This document shows, in pieces, positions 1-5,501 of a DNA stretch of 6,125 bases. The position numbers were made by a program, and so were the translations under genes. The DNA is from Desulfobacterales bacterium (GTDB lineage: Bacteria; Desulfobacterota; Desulfobacteria; Desulfobacterales; Desulfosalsimonadaceae). The first letter of the stretch is position 1; each line of letters starts with the position of its first letter. The stretch lies in contig SLIE01000539.1 in NCBI GenBank assembly GCA_007135795.1, positions 1 through 6,125 on the forward strand. The letters run 5' to 3'. The notes below the pieces were generated by a model. The model searched no databases, was not told the DNA's origin, and was given only the letters and a program-made list of their open reading frames with translations.

Positions 1-55
1 AAGTCTGATTTTTTCATAATAACTTTTATAATAAGAAGGATCTGCTCCAATTCAA

Positions 56-110
56 GCCTGAAGCCGTCACCGCAAAGCTGATACCGTCAGGCACGACAAC
101 GTGCCTTGTC
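56..110. other. Nested small hairpins in the non-coding left flank
   Basis: Two dyads are visible. GCCTGA (56-61) can pair with TCAGGC (87-92). AGGCACG (89-95) pairs perfectly with CGTGCCT (100-106) around an ACAA loop. GACAA (95-99) with TTGTC (106-110) is a competing alternative, so the structures are mutually exclusive in part. The site lies about 95 bases past the stop of the minus-strand AsmA-like gene, where a terminator could sit, but no T tract follows on either strand. Bases 1-200 otherwise contain no gene I can support. Transcript-end hairpin or structured UTR are both possible; this is weak evidence. Confidence 0.3.
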
Positions 111-200
111 GCTAAACAATTCAACATTCGCCAGATTACATTCCACCTTTTATTCCCGGAAAGTTTTTGCGCGCGTAACATATAAAGTTCGGTCGGGCGG

Positions 201-875
201 TTACCGGAAAAGTTTTTCGAACAGGTCTCTCAATTGATCCACCCCTTCCCTGGAGACGGTGCGGTGGGCCTGCTCGATAATTCGGCTGGCAATTTCCCTT
301 ACTACCTTTTCAATTGTACGTCCCTGGTCACCTCCACCGAGATCGCGCAGTTCTATGGCGTCCATATCCACCCGGACGGAACGCTCGCCGCCGATCTCCG
401 TATAAAAATGGGCCGATCCCTTTTTAATCAGAAAATAAGATATGAAAATATCGGTTTCCGCTGATGTTCCTTTGGATTCGGCCTCTTTTATTCGGCCGAG
501 GATGTTGATCAGATTGTTTTCGGGCAATTTCTGCTCCACGAAAACGACCGGACCGCTGATGATCACCTCCTCGATCATGATCATGTCCGACAGCAGCGTC
601 CACAAATCAAGTTTAATGGAGAAATCCTCCACAGTCAGGGCATGCTCGGTTTGATATCCCTCGGGGTTGTAAACCCGCAATCCGCTTATTGTCCCTTGTC
701 CTGAGAAAACGGAAATCGACACATCGTCCACCGTCACCCGGGTTCCGGTCATTTCGCCCCCGATTTGTTCGATGTTCGATTTCACCATCGAATCCACGGC
801 AAACGTAAGGACGAGAAAAATGACCCCCAGAAGCACGACCAACGTAATTGCCGTATATTTTATTTTTCCTGCCAT
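201..875 (-). CDS. Small AsmA/DUF748-like membrane-anchored protein
   Basis: This 224-residue protein has a short basic N-terminus and one hydrophobic segment (about residues 8-28), which looks like a signal anchor with the rest in the periplasm. Residues 45-75 carry the AsmA/DUF748-type repeat style: VTVDDVSIS, then a short turn, then GTISGLRVYNPEGY. A second beta-rich stretch at 80-115 includes VEDFSIKLD and EEVIISGP, followed by charged helical sequence to the end. AsmA-superfamily proteins act in the Gram-negative envelope, and large members bridge the membranes for lipid transport. This one is far shorter than those, resembling only the N-terminal unit, so its role is unknown. The ATG is preceded by GGAAG about 9 bases upstream, which supports the start. 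It is divergent from the VKOR fusion gene. Family placement is by pattern; no catalytic residues are expected. Confidence 0.75.
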   Translation of the reverse strand: MAGKIKYTAITLVVLLGVIFLVLTFAVDSMVKSNIEQIGGEMTGTRVTVDDVSISVFSGQGTISGLRVYNPEGYQTEHALTVEDFSIKLDLWTLLSDMIMIEEVIISGPVVFVEQKLPENNLINILGRIKEAESKGTSAETDIFISYFLIKKGSAHFYTEIGGERSVRVDMDAIELRDLGGGDQGRTIEKVVREIASRIIEQAHRTVSREGVDQLRDLFEKLFR

Positions 876-1056
876 ATGTCACGCTTCCTTTATCTTCAAA
901 CGGTGGAAATCAAGGCGCTGTATAACCTGATTGTTGACGACAATTTTTCGTACTTGCTCCTTTTAAATCATGACGGTGGCGAATACCGCCTGACCTACCC
1001 CATTCCAATAAGCGATTATTATGAATATACAAGGGAGTATGGGAGACGTCCATAAA

Positions 1057-1062
1057 ATTATA
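1057..1062 (-). promoter_or_regulatory. Possible -10 box for the AsmA-like gene
   Basis: On the minus strand these bases read TATAAT, an exact sigma70-type -10 hexamer, about 180 bases upstream of the AsmA-like start codon. No good -35 hexamer is found at 16-18 bp spacing, and the implied leader would be long. The local AT richness makes a chance match plausible. Confidence 0.2.
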
Positions 1063-1164
1063 CGTTTTCTATATCCTACAGAAATCTGACATAACACGCA
1101 TTTTACGACGTTATCCATTGAACCGACAATCGAGCCAGGATTCATTTTTGGTGTTTTTTCCCGT

Positions 1165-1194
1165 TTGACAAACACGGACCCCATGCCCACGATT
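1165..1194 (+). promoter_or_regulatory. Possible promoter for the VKOR fusion gene
   Basis: TTGACA at 1165-1170 is an exact sigma70 -35 hexamer, 69 bases upstream of the VKOR-fusion ATG. The sequence at a proper distance downstream (around 1188-1194) is a poor -10 match, so if the promoter is real it may need an activator or be read by another sigma factor. Confidence 0.25.
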
Positions 1195-1238
1195 TTGGTA
1201 TCTGTATTGAAAACGATTAAACGCAAACAAGGAGAAAA

Positions 1239-2555
1239 ATGATCCCCGCAGGCGAATTTTCCGTCACGGCGCTTTTAATTCTGGCTGTTGCCGGCATATG
1301 CGTTTCCGTTTTGTCCATCCTTGAAAAACATGTTCCGGCGATCGCATCGTTCTGCGCGATCTTCGGGGGTGGTTGCCAGAAAACCATGGATTTCACACTG
1401 CTTCGTCTTCCGATTGCCTGGTGGGGCCTGGTCTATTACCTGGCCTTGATTGTACTGATATTTGCTGTCCCGGCCCTGGTTTTCCCGGCAGTGATGGCCG
1501 GCATCGGATTTGAGTTCACCTTCTTGTGGATCATGATCTCCATCGGGGCCTTCTGTATCTTTTGCATGTTAAATGCGATTGTGGTGGTGGGGCTTTTTTT
1601 GTACACCTTTTCCCTGGACCTGTTCTGGCCGGCCGCAGCCATTGCTTTGTTCTTCTTCATGATCTCCAATTTTCTGATTTCCCGGGAAAATGTTGAAGAG
1701 ATGGGATTGTGCCCGGTCCCGGATGACGAGGCATCCGATATTCCGGTCGCCCGGATCAATGGAGAGACGATTTTCGCCCGGGAACTCGAAATACCCCTCA
1801 AGCAGGCGATCCATGAGTATGAAATGAAAATCTACCAGCTCAAGCGAGACCGGTTGGAGAAAATGATATTGGAGCGGCTGTCGGAAAAAGAGGAGAAAGA
1901 AATCGCATCGGCGGGCATAATGGAAAAGGCGCAGCGCGGGAAACTTATCGAATCTCTTAAAGAACGCTATTCCATCGAGATTTGGTTAAACAAACCGACC
2001 CTGCCGTTTCTCGATGTCGACATCTCTGGCAGCCCCGCGCTGGGCCCTGTCAATGCCCCGGTGGTGATCGTCGAGTTCTCGGATTATTTCTGTCCGTATT
2101 GCCGGAAGATGCATCCGATGAAAGATCATGTTCGAAACGCCTACGGAGACAGGGTGCGATGGGTTTTCAAGGAATTTCCATTGGACATGCACAAGGGCGC
2201 CAGGGAAGGGGCCGAAGCGGCCCGGTGCGCCTACGAACAGGGAAAGTTCTGGGAGTATCAGGACCTCCTGTTTGCCCATAATGAAGAACCGGATGAAAAT
2301 ACATTTGATACATTTGCCCGAAAGCTGGGACTCGATGAACGGAAATTCGAACAATGCCGCGCTTCAGGCACTTACCGGGAGCAGGTTGAAAAAGATATCC
2401 AGGACGGACTCGCCGCAGGCGTCACGGTAACCCCGACCTTTATCATCAATAAACAGATGTTCTCCGGCAGCCTTGCCAAAGAAGAGTTCATGGCCATCGT
2501 GGAAGATGAATTGAAAAAAACAGCGGGTAACGAACATTACCTTCGCCAGCCATAG
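1239..2555 (+). CDS. VKOR / SurA-N-like / DsbA-like disulfide-forming fusion protein
   Basis: 438 residues. Domain 1 (about 1-150) is a VKOR-family quinone-linked disulfide oxidoreductase with five likely TM helices (about 8-28, 58-80, 84-103, 107-124, 129-148). It has the periplasmic loop pair C39/C46, the LPIAWWG motif after the loop, and the active-site pair C106-IF-C109. Domain 2 (about 168-250) begins ARINGETIFARELE and continues as charged helices, like the N-terminal chaperone segment of SurA/parvulin proteins. Domain 3 (about 255-430) is DsbA-like thioredoxin, with C285-PY-C288, KEFPL at 311-315 and the expected cis-Pro P399 in VTPTF. C330 and C373 could form a second pair, as is common in this thioredoxin group. 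Expected role: the DsbA-like domain oxidises exported proteins and VKOR re-oxidises it with quinone. AAGGAG sits at 1229-1234, very close to the ATG. The common VKOR-Trx fusion is shorter; the middle segment is the odd part. Confidence 0.9.
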   Translation: MIPAGEFSVTALLILAVAGICVSVLSILEKHVPAIASFCAIFGGGCQKTMDFTLLRLPIAWWGLVYYLALIVLIFAVPALVFPAVMAGIGFEFTFLWIMISIGAFCIFCMLNAIVVVGLFLYTFSLDLFWPAAAIALFFFMISNFLISRENVEEMGLCPVPDDEASDIPVARINGETIFARELEIPLKQAIHEYEMKIYQLKRDRLEKMILERLSEKEEKEIASAGIMEKAQRGKLIESLKERYSIEIWLNKPTLPFLDVDISGSPALGPVNAPVVIVEFSDYFCPYCRKMHPMKDHVRNAYGDRVRWVFKEFPLDMHKGAREGAEAARCAYEQGKFWEYQDLLFAHNEEPDENTFDTFARKLGLDERKFEQCRASGTYREQVEKDIQDGLAAGVTVTPTFIINKQMFSGSLAKEEFMAIVEDELKKTAGNEHYLRQP

Positions 2556-2673
2556 GGAGCTCCCTTTGCCGATGCCCGAGGAACTCCCGTAATCAAAGTG
2601 ACCTGATTCTTCAACGGGTCGGAACGGCAAATCGCCGACTCCTGCCATTTACTCCTTTTGCATCTGATCAGTC
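2556..2673. other. Convergent gap, no clear terminator
   Basis: This 118-bp gap separates two convergent stops. GGGAGCTCCC (2555-2564) is a perfect palindrome overlapping the VKOR-fusion stop but has no loop. CGGC (2625-2628) with GCCG (2634-2637) and GTCGG (2618-2622) with CCGAC (2635-2639) are competing short stems. None is followed by a T tract, so no intrinsic terminator is called. Confidence 0.4.
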
Positions 2674-4842
2674 CTACCGTTTCAACCCCCATCGATGATA
2701 TCGGCCGATCCAGTTGAGCAATCGTGCCGGCGCATGGGCTTTCTTCCAGGTCCCGGCGGCGGACTTGTTGGCTTCGGCCAGGGTCGGATAGATATGAATG
2801 GTCCCCAATATTTTATTAAGTCCCAGTTTGTATTTCATGGCCATGATGTACTCGGCGATCAAGTCCCCCGCGTGCTCCCCCACGATCGTAGCGCCCAGTA
2901 TACGGTCCGACCCCGGGGCGGTCAGCACTTTCACAAACCCCGTTTCAGCGCCGTCGGCAATGGCTCTATCCAGTTCATCCATGTTGAAACGGGTAATCTC
3001 GCAGTCAATTCCCCGTTCTTTGGCCTCCTGTTCGTTGAGTCCCACGCGTGCCACCTCCGGTGATGTAAATGTGCACCAGGGAATGACCCGGTAATCGACC
3101 TTGAATTTTTTAAACCGGCCGAACAGGCTGTTTATGGCCGCAAACCAGGCCTGATGGGAAGCGGTGTGGGTAAATTGGTAAGGTCCGGCTACATCGCCGC
3201 AGGCATGGATGTTCGGGAAACGGGTTTCAAGGTATTCATCGACCACCACCGTACCGTTTGGGTTCAACGCGATGCCGATTTCGGAAAGACCCAGACCCTC
3301 GGTATGCCCTTTCCGCCCCAGGGCGACTAAAACCTGGTCGAAGGATAGCCGGATCTGTGCTGCATTGCGTTCTTCGTCTTTACCTTCAAGGACCACAATG
3401 GCGCCGCCGCTATCATCCTTTTCAAATGCCACGGCCCGGTAGCCCAGGTGCAAATCAACGCCATCCGCCCGCATCGCCTGGGCCACAAGTTCCGAGGCTT
3501 CGGGGTCTTCGCGAACCAGCAGCCGGTCCGACATTTCAACGAGAATGACCCGGGTGCCAAGCTGGGCAAAACTCTGTGCGAGCTCGCAACCAATGGGGCC
3601 GCCCCCCAGGACCAGCAGTCGTCCGGGCTGTTCGGTCAGGTTCCAGAGGGTATCGGAAGTAAGATAGTCAATCTGATCGAGACCCGGAATCGGCGGCACC
3701 ATCGGTTTGCCGCCGGTGGCGATCACGATGCTTTGGGCGCTCAACCGTGTGGCACCCTGCGCCTCTTCGATCTCCACCTCCCACGGCGATACCAGTCGGG
3801 CGCTTCCCTTGCGCACATCCACACCCAACTCCGTGTAACGTTCAACCGAATCGTGGGGTTCGATTTTTCTGATCACCTCGTGTATCCGGCTCATTACCCG
3901 GGAAAAATCGACTCCGGGAGGCGCGGCGCTCAACCCGTAATCACCCGCCTGACGAATATAATGAGCCACCCTGGCACTTTTAATGAGAGACTTGGACGGG
4001 ACACAGCCGGTGTTGAGGCAATCTCCCCCCATGGCACCTTTTTCCACCAGCGTGACACTGGCTTTCACCGTGGCGCCGATATAGGCGGTCACCAGCCCGG
4101 CGGAACCGGCGCCGATGACGATCAGGTTGCGGTCAAATTGTTTCGGCTTGTTCCAGCCCCGGTAAACGCGGATTGTGTGAACCCATCTGACGATCGCCCT
4201 GGCAATCCATGGGAACAGGCCCAGCAGGACAAACGCCCCGATCAATCGAAAGGAGAGAAGGTCACCGGTCGATTCCACCGCTGCAAGCTGGGTGCCGGCA
4301 TTGACATAGACAATTGTTCCGGCCAGCATCCCCACCTGGCTGACCCAGTAATAGGTCCATGTCCGAATCGGCGTCAATGCCATTACCAGGTTGATCAAAA
4401 AGAAAGGGAATACCGGCACCAACCGAAGCGTAAACAGGTAAAAGGCGCCGTCCTTGCGCACACCTTCATTAATTGCCTTGAGGCGGTCTGCAAAACGGTT
4501 TTGAACTGTATCCCGAAATAAAAAGCGCGCCACGAGGAACGCCAGCGTCGCGCCGATAGTAGAGGCAAAAGAGACAACGACCACCCCGACGATCAAACCG
4601 AAAAAGGCGCCGCCGGCAAGGGTCATGACCGCGGCCCCCGGCAGGGATAGTGCCGTTACCCCGACATAGATGAGAAAGTAGATCGACAGGGTCAAAAGAC
4701 GATTTTCCGCGTAAAAGGCATGAAACCGATCAAGGCTGCCCTGAAGAAAATCGAGCGTCAGAAACCGGCCCAGATCAAGCAGATAAAACAAAACGAGCAG
4801 GAAAATGATGATACCGGCAACCAGTAGTTTTTTCTTATTCAT
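2674..4842 (-). CDS. VTT (TVP38/TMEM64) domain fused to FAD-dependent disulfide oxidoreductase
   Basis: 722 residues. Residues 1-225 are a polytopic TVP38/TMEM64 (VTT, DedA-superfamily) membrane domain, with a glycine-rich stretch at 77-97 and the LRLVPVFPFFLIN motif (R140, P143, P146). A basic linker (about 214-238, suggesting a cytoplasmic side) leads to a full class I pyridine-nucleotide disulfide oxidoreductase. This has FAD motif GAGSAG (244-249), redox pair C275-LNTG-C280, ATGGKP (375-380), NAD(P) motif GGGPIG (413-418) with E436 at the next strand end (favouring NADH), and second FAD motif ACGDVAG (547-553). The C-terminal dimer motif reads HIYPTLAE (683-690), so Tyr685 stands where dihydrolipoamide dehydrogenase has its catalytic His. 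There is no N-terminal heavy-metal domain and no C-terminal Cys pair, so mercuric reductase is unlikely. The acceptor is unknown. A purine-rich AAAGGGA site about 8 bases before the ATG supports the start. Confidence 0.9.
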   Translation of the reverse strand: MNKKKLLVAGIIIFLLVLFYLLDLGRFLTLDFLQGSLDRFHAFYAENRLLTLSIYFLIYVGVTALSLPGAAVMTLAGGAFFGLIVGVVVVSFASTIGATLAFLVARFLFRDTVQNRFADRLKAINEGVRKDGAFYLFTLRLVPVFPFFLINLVMALTPIRTWTYYWVSQVGMLAGTIVYVNAGTQLAAVESTGDLLSFRLIGAFVLLGLFPWIARAIVRWVHTIRVYRGWNKPKQFDRNLIVIGAGSAGLVTAYIGATVKASVTLVEKGAMGGDCLNTGCVPSKSLIKSARVAHYIRQAGDYGLSAAPPGVDFSRVMSRIHEVIRKIEPHDSVERYTELGVDVRKGSARLVSPWEVEIEEAQGATRLSAQSIVIATGGKPMVPPIPGLDQIDYLTSDTLWNLTEQPGRLLVLGGGPIGCELAQSFAQLGTRVILVEMSDRLLVREDPEASELVAQAMRADGVDLHLGYRAVAFEKDDSGGAIVVLEGKDEERNAAQIRLSFDQVLVALGRKGHTEGLGLSEIGIALNPNGTVVVDEYLETRFPNIHACGDVAGPYQFTHTASHQAWFAAINSLFGRFKKFKVDYRVIPWCTFTSPEVARVGLNEQEAKERGIDCEITRFNMDELDRAIADGAETGFVKVLTAPGSDRILGATIVGEHAGDLIAEYIMAMKYKLGLNKILGTIHIYPTLAEANKSAAGTWKKAHAPARLLNWIGRYHRWGLKR

Positions 4843-4929
4843 GCGACACGTCCCTTTCTTTACTCATATTTAGTGCTCGTTTGCTAGATGCTGCTCGCTA
4901 TTGTCCCATGGGAACAAGAAACCGTTTCC

Positions 4930-4954
4930 CCACGGCGATGAAGTCCGGCCGTGG
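4930..4954. repeat. Hairpin in the leader of the VTT-flavoprotein gene
   Basis: CCACGGC (4930-4936) pairs perfectly with GCCGTGG (4948-4954) around an 11-base loop. It lies about 90-110 bases upstream of the VTT-flavoprotein start codon, so it may be in its mRNA leader. No T tract follows on either strand. A regulatory role is only a possibility. Confidence 0.4.
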
Positions 4955-5074
4955 AGATTATGGAGACACGCCGCTTTGACAGCTATGGGCCGGTTGCCAG
5001 GCTGTCTTGTCAAAATGCGGACAAGGCAGATCCGCAATATGTGAGCACATCGCGGGTAATGCATCGAGTCTCGC

Positions 5075-5103
5075 CATGATATTGTCCGTGTACCCGCATC
5101 ATG
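5075..5103. repeat. Inverted repeat CATGAT/ATCATG with overlapping stem
   Basis: CATGAT (5075-5080) and ATCATG (5098-5103) form a perfect 6-bp inverted repeat with a 17-base centre, a spacing that fits a dimeric regulator site. CCGTGTAC (5086-5093) and GTACGG (5103-5108) overlap it and could form a stem with one bulged base, followed by five Ts on the plus strand. That could be read as a weak plus-strand terminator, but no plus-strand gene ends here. Confidence 0.3.
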
Positions 5104-5243
5104 TACGGTTTTTGAAAATGATTGTCGTAAAAAGTAGTCGTACCCACATAAAGATAACTGGTACGTTATTGTATGTGATTTGACGATAAGGATTACTCCA
5201 GGAAACGGCAAGTAATTAATTGTTTCAAAACATCGAAAACCAG

Positions 5244-5315
5244 ATGGAAATTCGACTCAGCATTACGGAAAATGCCGCTGAAACCATGCTGTACTACATG
5301 ATGTTGGGGGAATGA
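5244..5315 (+). pseudogene. 23-codon ORF, possible remnant of an IscA/HesB-type protein
   Basis: A 23-codon plus-strand reading starts at ATG 5244 and ends at TGA 5313-5315. It could be extended in frame to TTG at 5220, just after a TAA. The peptide begins MEIRLSITENAAETM, which looks like the N-terminus of A-type Fe-S carrier proteins (IscA/HesB family), whose members often begin with a beta strand followed by T-x-x-A-A. The cysteines of that family would lie further downstream and are absent here. No clear ribosome site precedes it. The reading ends 17 bases before the palindromic element. A truncated gene, a microprotein or chance are all open; the family link is a pattern judgement only. 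Confidence 0.3.
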
Positions 5316-5332
5316 ACATAATCAACCCTGAT

Positions 5333-5474
5333 TACAAGCTATCTCAAAAAAAAGATCGTGCCCGCTGGCAAGGCGAGAGGCGATGAAAAAGCGGAGCATA
5401 TACGTATATGTGAGCATTTTGAAGCGCCTCACAACGACACCAGAGGGGGTTAGATTATTTTGAGATAGCTTGTA
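5333..5474. mobile_element. 142-bp palindromic MITE-like element with TA ends
   Basis: The ends are perfect 17-bp inverted repeats: TACAAGCTATCTCAAAA (5333-5349) and its complement (5458-5474). The whole element is an imperfect palindrome about a single centre between 5403 and 5404. That centre lies in the exact 14-bp palindrome CATATACGTATATG (5397-5410). Symmetric inner blocks are GAGGCG (5377-5382) with CGCCTC (5425-5430), AAAA (5387-5390) with TTTT (5417-5420), and CTGG (5365-5368) with CCAG (5440-5443, one-base offset). The outermost bases are TA on both sides, fitting the TA target duplication of IS630/Tc1-mariner elements. It has no coding capacity, so it would depend on a transposase elsewhere. 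It lies 27 bases past the GH15 stop and could also fold at that transcript's 3' end. The palindrome is seen directly; the family is inferred. Confidence 0.75.
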
Positions 5475-5501
5475 TTCTCCGTGCCCTCCGGTAAAATGCT
5501 T

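Larger units (their letters stand above)
876..1238. other. Divergent intergenic region (363 bp)
   Basis: This stretch separates two divergently read genes, so it should contain both promoters. It is AT-rich in parts. I see no convincing RNA gene or operator. A plus-strand reading from the ATG at 876 runs 59 codons, but it has no ribosome site and matches no family I know. A short AT-rich dyad, ATTGT (930-934) with ACAAT (940-944), precedes five Ts but is too weak to call a terminator. Confidence 0.6.
4843..5243. other. Non-coding region upstream of the VTT-flavoprotein gene, with several dyads
   Basis: About 400 bases without a gene I can support. It should include the 5' leader and promoter of the minus-strand VTT-flavoprotein gene. 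CATAAT on the minus strand at 4957-4962 is a possible -10 box, without a good -35. Visible dyads are a palindrome around CCCATGGG (4905-4912), flanked by TTGT and ACAA; a hairpin at 4930-4954; and an inverted repeat at 5075-5103. A minus-strand reading of 113 codons (4870-5211) starts at TTG, has no ribosome site and no recognisable domain, and is not called. Confidence 0.5.

Noticed and set aside
56..110. c-di-GMP-I riboswitch
   Set aside because: Only the short CGCAAAGC string matches. The other conserved blocks and paired helices are missing, and no plus-strand gene lies downstream.
930..948. Intrinsic terminator: ATTGT/ACAAT stem followed by Ts
   Set aside because: The stem is 5 bp and AT-rich, too weak, and no gene ends just upstream on the plus strand.
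876..1055. Plus-strand reading of 59 codons in the divergent region
   Set aside because: No ribosome site before the ATG, which abuts the AsmA-like start codon on the other strand; no recognisable family.
2555..2640. Bidirectional terminator between the convergent genes
   Set aside because: The stems are short and compete with one another, and none is followed by a T tract.
3448..4521. Long plus-strand open frame (357 codons) inside the VTT-flavoprotein gene
   Set aside because: It is antisense to a gene with clear domains and motifs. Its product is rich in His, Arg, Pro and Gln with no recognisable domain, as expected of a shadow frame.
2674..4842. Mercuric reductase (MerA)
   Set aside because: The disulfide oxidoreductase core matches, but there is no N-terminal heavy-metal domain and no C-terminal Cys pair, and a VTT membrane domain replaces the usual N-terminus.
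4960..5079. Plus-strand reading of 39 codons starting METRRFDSYG
   Set aside because: No ribosome site and no family resemblance; it lies within the dyad-rich leader region.
4870..5211. Minus-strand open frame of 113 codons
   Set aside because: Starts at TTG without a ribosome site, has odd composition and no known domain, and overlaps dyads in the leader of the VTT-flavoprotein gene.
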